From NCBI GenBank assembly GCA_046733475.1, contig JBKPPF010000001.1, positions 1 through 64,000 on the forward strand: DNA of 64,000 bases, written 5' to 3'. This DNA is from DATEOR01 sp046733475. GTDB taxonomy: Bacteria; Actinomycetota; Thermoleophilia; Gaiellales; Gaiellaceae. How positions within the stretch are numbered: the stretch's first letter is position 1; the number at the start of each line of letters is the position of its first letter. The notes below the pieces were generated by a model. That model made no database searches and had not been told where the DNA came from. It saw only the letters and a program-made list of their open reading frames with translations. Of this stretch, positions 16,818-24,925 are shown piece by piece. The translations under genes and the position numbers were made by a program.

Positions 16818-17399
16818 GTGCCTCTGTCACAGCCCGACTTCGACCTTCTGCGCAGAGCGCAGCGTGGCGACGAGCGGGCGTTCCGGATCATCGTCGAGAC
16901 CTACGAGACGCCGGTCTTCAACTACGTCCTTCGCATGGTGGGCGACCGCGCGCTCGCGGAAGATCTCACGCAGGAGATCTTCCTGCGGATATACCAGGGC
17001 CTCGCCGGCTTTTCGCTTCGCTGTCGCTTTACGACGTGGCTCTTCCAGGTCGCGAAGAACCGCGTCCTCGACGAGCTCCGGGCCCGTGAGCGCAAGCCGC
17101 AGAGCTTCCTGACCCTGGACGACATGCCGCCGCTCGAGGTCGTCGACGCGCCGCCCGAACGCGTGGAGACCATCGACGCAGTCTGGCGCGCGATCGCCGC
17201 GCTCAACCCCGACCTCAAGATGGCGCTTCTCTTGCGGGACGTCGTCGGCCTCTCGTACACGGAGATCGCCGACTCCCTCGAGATCACGCTCGCCACCGTG
17301 AAATGGCGGATCTTCAAGGCGCGCGAAGAGGTGCAGCTCGCGCTCGCGCGCGAGGGCGTGACCGTCGAGTTCGACGCCGAGCGCGCCGCTTCGTCCTAG
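16818..17399 (+). CDS. ECF RNA polymerase sigma factor
   Basis: The 193-residue protein has sigma-70 region 2 (DERAFRIIVETYETPVFNYV, LAEDLTQEIFLRIYQGL, FTTWLFQVAKNRVLDELRAR) and region 4 (KMALLLRDVVGLSYTEIADS, TLATVKWRIFKAREEVQLAL). It redirects RNA polymerase to a specific promoter set. The start is GTG 16818. No anti-sigma factor follows. The next gene is convergent and overlaps by four bases, so control must come from elsewhere. Confidence 0.93.
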   Translation: MPLSQPDFDLLRRAQRGDERAFRIIVETYETPVFNYVLRMVGDRALAEDLTQEIFLRIYQGLAGFSLRCRFTTWLFQVAKNRVLDELRARERKPQSFLTLDDMPPLEVVDAPPERVETIDAVWRAIAALNPDLKMALLLRDVVGLSYTEIADSLEITLATVKWRIFKAREEVQLALAREGVTVEFDAERAASS

Positions 17400-18118
17400 A
17401 CGCCCGATTCGAGGCGTAAAGCCAAGGTCTCGGGCAGTCCGCGCTCGCGGATCTCTGCCTGCGTCTTCTCGACGGGGTACTCGACACGGCGGTACACGGC
17501 CGTCTGCGCGTCGCCGTCCAGCAGGAGCCAGGCGGCGAGCGGGTTCCCGTCACGCGGCTGGCCGACCGAGCCTGGGTTCAGAAGCCAGCGCTCGCGAGCG
17601 AGGTCGACCTGCGTCCCCTCCTCACAGAGCGCGAGGGCGAGCTGCTCGGCGCCGAAGCGGAGCGCCACGTGACTGTGCCCAACGAGCACGAGCGGCTTCT
17701 CGGTCGCCTCGAGCGAGAGGAACGCGACCTCGGGCGCGAGCACGTACTCCCAGACGGGATCACGGGGGCTCGCGTGGTAGAGCTCGGCGCGGTCGAGCAC
17801 CGCTGAAGGCGAGAGCGACTCGAGGTAGCGGCGCGGTTCGTCCTCGAGCACCTCGGCTGTCCAACGCGCGGCCACGGCCGCGTCCGGCGAGAAATCCTCG
17901 AGGTCGATGCGACCGAGGACGCCGAGGTCGTGGTTTCCTATCAGGCAGACGTCGGCGCGTTCGGCCACGAGCGTGCAGCAGCGGTTCGGGCGCGGCCCGT
18001 AGCCGACGAGGTCGCCCAGGCACCAGAGCTCGTCGGGCGACTCGGCGTCGATGGAGCGAAGCACGGATTCGAGCGCATGGAGATTCCCGTGAATGTCGGA
18101 GATGACGGCCACTCGCAC
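17396..18118 (-). CDS. Calcineurin-like metallophosphoesterase (YfcE-type)
   Basis: The 240-residue protein carries the full metal-binding series: DIHGN at the N-terminus, GDLVGYGP, GNHD and GHSH, plus NPGSVGQPRDGNP near the end. Such enzymes cleave phosphodiesters or phosphoproteins with two metal ions. The physiological substrate is unknown. The start GTG faces the M48 protease gene, whose likely start overlaps it on the other strand. Confidence 0.88.
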   Translation of the reverse strand: MRVAVISDIHGNLHALESVLRSIDAESPDELWCLGDLVGYGPRPNRCCTLVAERADVCLIGNHDLGVLGRIDLEDFSPDAAVAARWTAEVLEDEPRRYLESLSPSAVLDRAELYHASPRDPVWEYVLAPEVAFLSLEATEKPLVLVGHSHVALRFGAEQLALALCEEGTQVDLARERWLLNPGSVGQPRDGNPLAAWLLLDGDAQTAVYRRVEYPVEKTQAEIRERGLPETLALRLESGV

Positions 18119-19354
18119 GGCAGCCGGACGTTAGCGAAGCGCGCGGGCCTGATCGGCCTCGCGGCCATTTGGGTCGTTTCGGGCTTCTTTCTCTGGAGGA
18201 CGAGCGTGCCGCGGCTCGACATCCCCGACCTCGATCCGCGGGACTACTTCAGCGCCGCCGAGCTCGCGAGGGCGGACGAGTACCGTCGCGTGAGCCGCGC
18301 TCTCCTCCTCGGCTCGCTCGCGGTTCAGCTCCTCGTCCTGGCCCTGCTCGTCTGGAAGGCGAGGCCGCTCGCGGACGCGCTCGGAGGAATCGGCCGCGGG
18401 CGGATCCGCACCGGAATCCTCGTCTCGGCCGCGGTCGTGATCGCACTCTGGCTCGCGACGCTCCCGTTCGGAGCCGTCTCGCTGTGGTGGCGACGGCGCT
18501 ACGGGCTCTCGACGCAGAGTGCGGCCGGCTGGCTGCGCGACCAGGCGGTGGCCGTGGGTGTGGAATGTCTGCTGGTCGCCGCCGCGGCGGCGGTCACGCT
18601 AGGCCTCGCTGCCTGGCTCGGCCGCTCGTGGTGGCTCGCCGCCGCGCCGCTCTTCGTTCTCGCGGGAGTCCTCTACTTCATCGCGCAGCCGCTCGTGATC
18701 GAGCCGCTCTTCAACCGATTCCACCCGCTCGGAGACCAGCGGCTGACCGCCGAGATCAAGGAGCTCGGAGCGAAGGAGGGCGTGACCGTGGACAAGGTGC
18801 TCGTCGCGGATGCGAGCCGGAGGACGACGACCGCGAACGCCTATGTCTCCGGCCTCGGACCGACGAAGCGCGTCGTCTTCTACGACACGATGCTGGACGG
18901 TCGCTTCTCCCCACCCGAGCTCGAGTCCGTTGCCGCGCACGAGCTCGGCCATGTCGCGAAGAGCCACATCTGGAAGGGGCTCGGCTGGTTTGCGCTCATC
19001 GCGATCCCCGGCATCTTTCTCGTCTGGTGGTTCACCGAACGGCGGGCCGGCCTACCGGACCCTCGCCTCGTGCCGCTCGCGATTGCGGTTGCGCTCGTCT
19101 ATTCGATCCTCGTCAGTCCGTTCGGAAACCTCGTCTCACGCCGTTACGAAGCCGAGGCCGACTGGATGGCGCTCAGCGCGACGAACGATCCCGAGAGCTT
19201 CATCGGCCTGGAGAAGCAGCTGACGGTCACGTCGCTCGGCGACCCGGACCCGCCGGTCTGGTCGAACCTGCTCTTCGGAACCCATCCCACCCCGATGAAG
19301 CGCATCGGGATGGCGGAGGCGTTCAGGGAGAATCCTGCTCCGGCAGGTTCCTAA
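18089..19354 (+). CDS. M48 family zinc metalloprotease (Ste24/HtpX-like)
   Basis: This membrane protease of about 421 residues has several N-terminal helices and a catalytic AAHELGHVAKSH motif, with the third zinc ligand in RRYEAEADWMAL. It resembles CAAX prenyl protease 1 (Ste24), as shown by the long N-terminal membrane part, NAYVSGLGPTKRVVFYDTML and GTHPTPMKRI. It probably cuts membrane or stress-damaged proteins. No ATG or GTG lies close to the first helix. GTG 18089 or ATG 18077 are the only in-frame starts, and both overlap the divergent phosphoesterase gene. Confidence 0.88.
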   Translation: MNVGDDGHSHGSRTLAKRAGLIGLAAIWVVSGFFLWRTSVPRLDIPDLDPRDYFSAAELARADEYRRVSRALLLGSLAVQLLVLALLVWKARPLADALGGIGRGRIRTGILVSAAVVIALWLATLPFGAVSLWWRRRYGLSTQSAAGWLRDQAVAVGVECLLVAAAAAVTLGLAAWLGRSWWLAAAPLFVLAGVLYFIAQPLVIEPLFNRFHPLGDQRLTAEIKELGAKEGVTVDKVLVADASRRTTTANAYVSGLGPTKRVVFYDTMLDGRFSPPELESVAAHELGHVAKSHIWKGLGWFALIAIPGIFLVWWFTERRAGLPDPRLVPLAIAVALVYSILVSPFGNLVSRRYEAEADWMALSATNDPESFIGLEKQLTVTSLGDPDPPVWSNLLFGTHPTPMKRIGMAEAFRENPAPAGS

Positions 19355-19613
19355 TTCCCTCGCGCGTGGACCACTTCGACCAGCTGTCGTTCATCGCGTC
19401 GATCAGCTCGCGCATGAAGCGCGGAGACATGTTGACGCGGGCGACGACGACGCCGGGCAGGTCCCCCTCCTCGACCTCGTGGGCCATGCGCGCGAACGTA
19501 AGCGTGAACTCGTAGTCGGAGAAGCTGACGTTCGCAAAGTTCGCGTAGACGCCGGCCAGGTTCTCGGGATCGAGCTGGATGTTCAGCTGACGCTCCTGAG
19601 GATCGTCGTCCAC
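19323..19613 (-). CDS. DUF3467 protein
   Basis: The 96-residue protein matches DUF3467: QLNIQLDPENLAGVYANFAN, then FTLTFARM and a C-terminal ARVNMSPRFMRELIDAMND. Family members are small proteins of unknown role found in many bacteria. GTG 19613 is chosen because TATATC lies 8 nt before it, suggesting a leaderless mRNA. It overlaps the convergent M48 gene by 32 bases at its 3' end. Confidence 0.8.
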   Translation of the reverse strand: MDDDPQERQLNIQLDPENLAGVYANFANVSFSDYEFTLTFARMAHEVEEGDLPGVVVARVNMSPRFMRELIDAMNDSWSKWSTREGIRNLPEQDSP

Positions 19614-19618
19614 AGCTC

Positions 19619-19627
19619 TACGATATA
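19619..19627. promoter_or_regulatory. Bidirectional promoter with overlapping -10 boxes (argS / DUF3467)
   Basis: The 9 bases TACGATATA contain TACGAT on the plus strand (8 nt before the argS ATG) and TATATC on the minus strand (8 nt before the DUF3467 GTG). Only 19 bases separate the two start codons, so both mRNAs would be leaderless and the same DNA would melt for both. Neither gene has a ribosome binding site. Confidence 0.6.
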
Positions 19628-19632
19628 GCCGC

Positions 19633-21147
19633 ATGCCGGCCAAGGCGATCGCAAGGCTCGAACGCGGGCTCGAGGACGAGCTCGGGGTCCCGGTCGCCCT
19701 CGAGCGCCCGTCGAACCCCGAGCACGGCGACTACGCGACGAATGCGGCCATGCGCGCCGCACCGATGAAGCGCAAGCTGCCGATGGAGATCGCCGAGGAG
19801 CTGCGTGTTGTGGCAACCCGCCTGCCGGGGGTGAAGGACGCGGCCGTCGCCCCGCCCGGCTTTGTCAATCTTCAGCTCGACCCGGCCTGGTACGGCGAGG
19901 CTCTCGCGGAGATCCTCGCCGCGGGCGCGGACTACGGGGCGGGCTCGGCCGCTCAGCCCGAGCAGGTGCAAGTGGAGTTCGTCTCGGCGAACCCCACCGG
20001 TCCGCTGACGGTCGCCTCCGCACGGAACGCGGCGTACGGAGACTCCGTCGCCCGCCTGCTCGACTTCGCGGGCAACACCGTCGAGCGCGAGTTCTACGTG
20101 AACGACGGCGGCGCGCAGATCGATCTCTTCCACCAGTCCGTCGACGCGAGGCGCAAGGGGGAGGAGCCGCCGCCGGATGGCTACCAGGGGGACTACGTGG
20201 TCGAGCTGGCCCAGCTCGACACCGATCCGGTCGAGGCGATGGAGGAGCGCATTCGCGAGACGCTCGAGCGCTTACGCGTGCACATGGACCTCTGGGTGCA
20301 CCAGAGCGAGATGGAGCCGCTCGTCGAAGAGGCGCTCGCCGACATCGACCTCTACGAGAAAGAAGGAGCACGCTGGCTCGCGACGACCGGGTGGGGGGAC
20401 GACAAGGATCGGGTGGTACTCCGCTCAGACGGGCGGCCCACGTATTTCGCGGTCGACGTCCCGCACATGCGGCTCAAGTGGAACCGGGGCCACGAGCGGC
20501 TCATCTACGTGCTCGGGGCTGACCACCACGGCTACATCGCGCGCTTGAAGGCGATCGCGGGTGCGCTCGGCCACGATCCGGAGCAGGTCGAGATCCTCAT
20601 CTACCAGCTCGTCCACCTGACCGAAGGCGGCCAGGCGCGCAAGGTGTCGAAGCGACGCGGGGACGTCGTCTTCCTCGACGAGCTCCTCGACGAGATCGGT
20701 GTCGACGCGGCCCGCTGGCACCTGCTCTCGCGGGGCCACGAGCAGGCGATGGACATCGACGTCAACCTCGCGCGCGAGCGCTCCGACAAGAACCCGGTCT
20801 ACTACGTCCAGTACGCGCACGCCAGGATCGCGGGCATCCTGCGAAACGCCGAGGGAAGGGCGTCCTCGCCGGAGCCCCGGAGCCAGGTCCAACCCGCGGA
20901 GCGTGAGCTCGTCAAGCGGCTCGCCGAGTTTCCCGCGGTCGTCGCCGAGGCGACGGAGCGCCGCGGCCCGCACGCCCTTCCGACGTACGCCATCCGCGTC
21001 GCCGACGACTTCCACCGCTTCTATCACGACCACCGCGTGCTCGAGAGCGAGGAGGAGCCGTTCCGCCTCGCGCTCTGCAAGGCGACCGCGTCCGTGATCG
21101 CTCGCGCGCTCGACCTCATGGGGGTCGAAGCACCCGAGCGGATGTAG
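19633..21147 (+). CDS. argS: Arginyl-tRNA synthetase
   Basis: The 504-residue class I synthetase charges tRNA-Arg. The N-terminal Add-1 domain, the SANPTGPL lead-in to the active site, AVDVPHMRLKW, GADHHGYIARLKA, the KMSKS-like KVSKRRGD and the C-terminal DALR anticodon-binding domain are all present. The HIGH signature, normally HVGH after GPL, is TVAS (residues 126-129). This position binds ATP, so the change is notable. The overall fold and length are normal and it is the only argS here. Confidence 0.95.
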   Translation: MPAKAIARLERGLEDELGVPVALERPSNPEHGDYATNAAMRAAPMKRKLPMEIAEELRVVATRLPGVKDAAVAPPGFVNLQLDPAWYGEALAEILAAGADYGAGSAAQPEQVQVEFVSANPTGPLTVASARNAAYGDSVARLLDFAGNTVEREFYVNDGGAQIDLFHQSVDARRKGEEPPPDGYQGDYVVELAQLDTDPVEAMEERIRETLERLRVHMDLWVHQSEMEPLVEEALADIDLYEKEGARWLATTGWGDDKDRVVLRSDGRPTYFAVDVPHMRLKWNRGHERLIYVLGADHHGYIARLKAIAGALGHDPEQVEILIYQLVHLTEGGQARKVSKRRGDVVFLDELLDEIGVDAARWHLLSRGHEQAMDIDVNLARERSDKNPVYYVQYAHARIAGILRNAEGRASSPEPRSQVQPAERELVKRLAEFPAVVAEATERRGPHALPTYAIRVADDFHRFYHDHRVLESEEEPFRLALCKATASVIARALDLMGVEAPERM

Positions 21148-21150
21148 ATT
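21145..21150 (+). promoter_or_regulatory. -10 box of glpX overlapping the argS stop codon
   Basis: TAGATT lies exactly 7 nt before the glpX ATG, and its first three bases are the argS stop. It would give a leaderless glpX mRNA independent of argS. Confidence 0.5.
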
Positions 21151-21157
21151 CCCCGCC

Positions 21158-22156
21158 ATGGCCGGCGGAAACGCAGTCGCACCCGACCGGAATCTCGCGC
21201 TCGAGCTCGTGCGCGTGACCGAGTCTGCCGCGCTCAGCTGCGCGCGCTGGGTGGGGCGCGGAGACAAGGAAGCCGCCGACCAGGCCGCCGTCGACGCCAT
21301 GCGCGCGATGCTCGATACCGTGGCCATGAAGGGCGTTGTCGTCATCGGCGAGGGGGAGAAGGACGAGGCGCCGATGCTCTTCAACGGCGAGGAGGTCGGG
21401 AACGGCAACCCGCCCGAAGTGGACGTGGCGGTCGACCCGCTCGAGGGCACGCGCCTCACGTCGGTGGGGCAACCGAACGCGATCGCGGTCATCGCCGTCG
21501 CGGAGCGCGGGACGATGTTCTTCCCGGGTGCCGCCGTCTACATGGACAAGATCGCGGCCGGGCCCGAGGTCGCGGACGTGATCGACATCGCCGCCACGCC
21601 ACAGGAGAACATCGCGCGCGCGGCCGAGGCGAAGGGCGTCAAGCCGACCGACATAACCGTCGTCGTCCTCGATCGCGACCGGAACGCCGACCTCATCTCC
21701 GGCCTCCGCGACGCGGGAGCGAAGGTCAACCTGATCACGGACGGCGACGTCGCTCCCGCGATCGCCGCCTCGCGGCAGGGCTCGGTCGTCGACCTGATGA
21801 TGGGGATCGGAGGCACGCCCGAGGGCGTGATCGCGGCCGCAGCGGTCAAGTGCCTCGGCGGCGCGGTGCAGGGGAAGCTCTGGCCGCGAACCGACGGGGA
21901 ACGGCAGTCGCTTCTCGACGACGGCTACGACCTCGACAAGGTGCTGACGACCGACGACCTGGTCTCGGGCGGCGACGTCTTCGTCGCGGCGACCGGCGTC
22001 ACCGACGGCGCGCTCCTGAACGGCGTTCGCCTCTCGCGCGACGGCGCGGTTACGGACTCGATCGTCATGCGCTCACGCTCTGGCACGGTGCGGCGCATCG
22101 AGGCGTACCACCATCTCGAGAAGCTCACCCGCTTCTCGGGCCGGGAATACCGCTAG
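21158..22156 (+). CDS. glpX: Fructose-1,6-bisphosphatase class II
   Basis: The 332-residue GlpX-type enzyme hydrolyses fructose 1,6-bisphosphate for gluconeogenesis. Typical motifs are VVVIGEGEKDEAPMLFNGEE (metal and substrate site), VDPLEGT, LITDGDVAPAIA and GIGGTPEGVIAAAAVKCLGG. Class II FBPase is the usual gluconeogenic enzyme in actinobacteria. It lies 10 bp after argS. With aldolase 1 kb away it suggests a local carbon-metabolism group. Confidence 0.96.
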   Translation: MAGGNAVAPDRNLALELVRVTESAALSCARWVGRGDKEAADQAAVDAMRAMLDTVAMKGVVVIGEGEKDEAPMLFNGEEVGNGNPPEVDVAVDPLEGTRLTSVGQPNAIAVIAVAERGTMFFPGAAVYMDKIAAGPEVADVIDIAATPQENIARAAEAKGVKPTDITVVVLDRDRNADLISGLRDAGAKVNLITDGDVAPAIAASRQGSVVDLMMGIGGTPEGVIAAAAVKCLGGAVQGKLWPRTDGERQSLLDDGYDLDKVLTTDDLVSGGDVFVAATGVTDGALLNGVRLSRDGAVTDSIVMRSRSGTVRRIEAYHHLEKLTRFSGREYR

Positions 22157-22218
22157 CGCCTTGGCCCGCGGCCGGCGCTAACTTCGCGCCGCTCGTACCG
22201 TCAGTAGTCAAAGACGTT

Positions 22219-23148
22219 ATGAGACTGACGATACTGGCGATGCTCCTTCCTCTCTCCCTGCCGCTCGCCGCCTGCGGCGGTGGTGGATCCGCCTCCACCG
22301 CGGCCCAGACGGCTGCCGCTTCGCCGCCGACGACGACCGCGGCCGAGGTCCCGTCCCTCGACGAGCGCGCCCAGCTCTTCGCCTACGGCGCCTCGATCCC
22401 GAAAGTCGTCGTGAAAGGAACGAAGACGGAGCACGGCTCCGGTGTCGAGGACGTCACGTACAGCGCTCCGACCGGGAACGTCCGGGCGTACATGGTGAGG
22501 CCGGACGGGAAGCCGCGCGCGGTCGTCCTCTGGCTCCATTGGTTCGGCGAGGAGCCGAACACGAACCGCACCGAGTTCCTCCCCGAAGCGGCTGCGCTTG
22601 CGAAGGACGGCGTGCTGTCGCTCCTCCCGCAGGGCAGTTTCCCCTGGCGCGGAGGGCTGAGCGGCAAGGTCGACGAGGACAGGCAGAGTGCGATCGACCA
22701 GCTGGTAGCGCTGCGTGCCGGGCTCGACGTGCTGCAGAAGGAAGCGGGCGACGTTCCCATCGGCTTCGTCGGACACGACTACGGCGCGATGTTCGGGTCG
22801 CTCCTCGTCGCCGACGGGCGTCCCGACGCCTACGTCCTCATGGTGCCCGACGCGACGTTCGCCAACTGGTTCGTGAAGTACCTCCTTGGCGGACAAGGGA
22901 GCGCGAGCGAGTACCAGGCCGCGTTCGCGCCCCTCGATCCCGTCAACTACGTCGGCGAAGCGGGCCCCGCGCCGGTGTTCTTCCAGTTCGCGAAGTCGGA
23001 CCCGTACGTGCCGGGATACATCGCGGGCAAGTTCGTGGAGGCTGCGCCCGACGCCGAAGAGGGCGACTACGACGGCGGGCACGAGCTCGACGACAAGGCG
23101 CGAGCCGACCGGCTCGCCTGGCTCCGCGAGCAGCTTGGGCTCGGCTAG
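22219..23148 (+). CDS. Lipoprotein alpha/beta hydrolase, dienelactone-hydrolase-like
   Basis: The 309-residue protein has a lipoprotein signal (lipobox LAAC, Cys19), a Thr/Ala-rich linker and an alpha/beta-hydrolase domain: AVVLWLHWFG for the oxyanion strand, VPIGFVGHDYGAMFGSLLVA as the nucleophile elbow, then a SDPYVP acidic segment and DGGHELDD with the likely catalytic His. The elbow is G-H-D-Y-G, so the nucleophile would be Asp187 rather than Ser or Cys, as in haloalkane dehalogenases and epoxide hydrolases. The substrate is unknown. It probably works at the outer face of the membrane. TAGTCA 8 nt upstream suggests a leaderless mRNA. Confidence 0.75.
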   Translation: MRLTILAMLLPLSLPLAACGGGGSASTAAQTAAASPPTTTAAEVPSLDERAQLFAYGASIPKVVVKGTKTEHGSGVEDVTYSAPTGNVRAYMVRPDGKPRAVVLWLHWFGEEPNTNRTEFLPEAAALAKDGVLSLLPQGSFPWRGGLSGKVDEDRQSAIDQLVALRAGLDVLQKEAGDVPIGFVGHDYGAMFGSLLVADGRPDAYVLMVPDATFANWFVKYLLGGQGSASEYQAAFAPLDPVNYVGEAGPAPVFFQFAKSDPYVPGYIAGKFVEAAPDAEEGDYDGGHELDDKARADRLAWLREQLGLG

Positions 23149-23155
23149 CGGCGCC

Positions 23156-24187
23156 CTACGCGACGCCGGCGAACTCCTTCTCCTTCTCGGCCGAGTACGC
23201 GCCCGAGCGTGCGAGGCCGTTCATCTTCGCGCGATGCGCGTAGGCCTCCTGGCCGGCGCCCACGTTCGCCTCGTCGCCTCGCCACGCCTTGAGCGCCGGC
23301 GCCTGGAGCGCCCGCCCGTACGAGAAGGAGAGTTCCCACGGATGGGGGCCGCGCTCGTTCATCGCGTTCAGGTGTGCCGTCGAGTCCTCGTCCGTCTGCC
23401 CACCCGAGAGGAAGACGATGCCGGGGACCGAGGCGGGCACGTGCTTGTAGAGCACCTCGAGGGTCCTGTCGGCGACCTCGTCGACGCCGGCCCGGTTCGA
23501 GGCCTCGTAACCGGAGAGCACCATGTTGGGCTTGAGGAGCGTCCCGCGCAGCTCGACGCGCTGGTCGTGCAGCTCGGTGTAGACGGCCTGGAGCACGCGG
23601 CCGGTCGCCTTCGCGCTCTCCTCGATCGTGTGCGTCCCGTCCTGGAGCACCTCGGGCTCGACGATCGGGACGATTCCGGCCTCCTGGCAGAGCGCCGCGT
23701 AGCGCGCGAGCGCGTGAGCATTCGTCCAGACGCAGTACTCGCTGGGAAGCTCGTCGGAGATCGAGTACGTCGCGCGCCACTTGGCGAACTTCGCGCCCAG
23801 CTCGCGGTACTCGTTCAGGCGGTCGCGCAGGCCGTCGAGACCTTCGGTGATCGTCTCTCCCTCGGCCAGGGCGAGCGGCTTCGCGCCCTTGTCGACCTTG
23901 ATCCCCGGGATGACGCCCTTGCTCTCCAGAAGCGCCGGGAACGGCGTGCCGTCCGCGGAGCTCTGGCGGATCGTCTCGTCGAAGAGGATCACGCCGCTGA
24001 TGTGGTCTTCCGCGCCAGGCGTCGTGAAGAGCATGTCGCGGTACGCGCGCCGGCTCTCCTCGGTCGACTCGACGTCGATCGAGTCGAAGCGCTTCTTGAT
24101 CGTCCCGTCGCTCTCGTCGGCGGCGAGGATTCCTTTCCCCGGAGCGACCAGCGCCCGGGCGGTCGTCTCGAGCTCGTGCTCGGCCAT
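23156..24187 (-). CDS. fba: Fructose-bisphosphate aldolase class I
   Basis: The 343-residue enzyme splits fructose 1,6-bisphosphate by a Schiff base. The lysine is Lys219 in RGTLLKPNMVL. GKGILAADES, PGIKVDKG, EPEVLQDGTH and VFLSGGQTDEDS are class I hallmarks. A longer upstream frame exists, but ATG 24187 has a ribosome binding site (AAGGAG) and matches the family. Class I aldolase in a bacterium is less common than class II but well known in actinobacteria. Confidence 0.95.
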   Translation of the reverse strand: MAEHELETTARALVAPGKGILAADESDGTIKKRFDSIDVESTEESRRAYRDMLFTTPGAEDHISGVILFDETIRQSSADGTPFPALLESKGVIPGIKVDKGAKPLALAEGETITEGLDGLRDRLNEYRELGAKFAKWRATYSISDELPSEYCVWTNAHALARYAALCQEAGIVPIVEPEVLQDGTHTIEESAKATGRVLQAVYTELHDQRVELRGTLLKPNMVLSGYEASNRAGVDEVADRTLEVLYKHVPASVPGIVFLSGGQTDEDSTAHLNAMNERGPHPWELSFSYGRALQAPALKAWRGDEANVGAGQEAYAHRAKMNGLARSGAYSAEKEKEFAGVA

Positions 24188-24305
24188 GTTCGGCTCCTTC
24201 CTCGAAATCACCTCGAGGGTATCTTCCCTCGCGAGCACGAAACTAGTAGCATGCCGCGCTTGAGGGGCGGCGCTGCGGCGGCCGTCCCTCGGTCTTTCCG
24301 CCGCC

Positions 24306-24464
24306 TTAGGGGATGAGGCTGGGGAGCGCGGAGAAGAGGCCGGCGATGCGGTCGGAGAGAAGCGAGATGGTGAGGACGATCGCCGGGGTGATCACCGCCA
24401 GGATGATCGAGTACTCGGCCATCGTCTGACCGTCTGCGCGATGCAAATCGAGAAGGGTTCTCAC
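24306..24464 (-). CDS. Flp-type pilin subunit (52 aa)
   Basis: This short gene (GTG 24464 to TAA 24306) encodes MRTLLDLHRADGQTMAEYSI and a hydrophobic tail, ILAVITPAIVLTISLLSDRIAGLF, ending SALPSLIP. It has the Flp/Fap pilin form: a short basic leader, GQTMAEY (cleavage after Gly, Glu at +5 of the mature protein followed by Tyr), then one transmembrane helix. Flp pilins make Tad pili used for adhesion and DNA uptake. No tad, rcp or prepilin peptidase gene is nearby, so assembly genes must lie elsewhere, or the pilin is an orphan. Confidence 0.8.
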   Translation of the reverse strand: MRTLLDLHRADGQTMAEYSIILAVITPAIVLTISLLSDRIAGLFSALPSLIP

Positions 24465-24475
24465 GGTCAAATCGT

Positions 24476-24494
24476 CGGCTTGAAGCCGTTTTTT
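24476..24494 (+). terminator. Intrinsic terminator-like hairpin before the tRNA gene
   Basis: CGGCTTGAAGCCG (24476-24488) folds into a short hairpin followed by six T on the plus strand. It would stop rightward transcription, including antisense reads through the pilin gene, before the tRNA. Confidence 0.5.
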
Positions 24495-24538
24495 GGCTAT
24501 CCCCTGTTGGAGCGAGGGTGCGGTACCCTTTTCGGGAC

Positions 24539-24611
24539 GCGGACGTAGCTCAGTTGGTAGAGCATCAGCTTCCCAAGCTGAGGGTCGCGGGTTCGAACCC
24601 CGTCGTCCGCT
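24539..24611 (+). tRNA. tRNA-Gly(CCC)
   Basis: A 73-nt cloverleaf without CCA: acceptor GCGGACG pairs with CGTCCGC (24604-24610), D arm GCTCAGTTGGTAGAGC, anticodon stem TCAGC/GCTGA with loop TTCCCAA (anticodon CCC, reading GGG), and T arm GCGGG-TTCGAAC-CCCGT. The discriminator is T, normal for glycine. Confidence 0.96.
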
Positions 24612-24857
24612 TCAGAAACGCCCGCTGCGCAGTGAAACGGCGGGCCCATTTCGAGCCCGCCGTTTCTGCCGCGGAGCGCGCGACTTGCTGACGGTCGCCG
24701 AGCGCCGCCTTGTGAACCAAACACCAGTCACAAATGCCCCCAGTGCTCCGAGCACGAGCATCCACAGAGGAACCAGCCCGCTCCCGCGAGGCCCGCGGGT
24801 TGTGTGAACGCGCCACACGGGGCGGTCCCGTGTCCTAGGAGGTAGCCCGAGGAGCAC
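24612..24857 (-). CDS. Possible small single-helix membrane protein
   Basis: A frame of up to 81 residues contains one clear transmembrane helix (LVPLWMLVLGALGAFVTGVWF) followed by a very basic tail (TRRRSATVSKSRAPRQKRRA). It ends right beside the tRNA. The start is uncertain: the ATG gives 27 residues before the helix, and GTG codons occur nearer. No family is recognised. It could be a chance frame, but helix plus basic tail fits a real small membrane protein. Confidence 0.35.
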   Translation of the reverse strand: MLLGLPPRTRDRPVWRVHTTRGPRGSGLVPLWMLVLGALGAFVTGVWFTRRRSATVSKSRAPRQKRRARNGPAVSLRSGRF

Positions 24858-24925
24858 GTTTCTGTGGGCAGATCACTCGTTCCGCCGGCGAGTCCGCCCA
24901 CCCGAGGGAGACCGGCGGGCTGCCG

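Noticed and set aside
24565..24816. Minus-strand frame containing TTGFEPATLSLGS
   Set aside because: This peptide is the antisense translation of the tRNA-Gly gene, a well-known false protein match.
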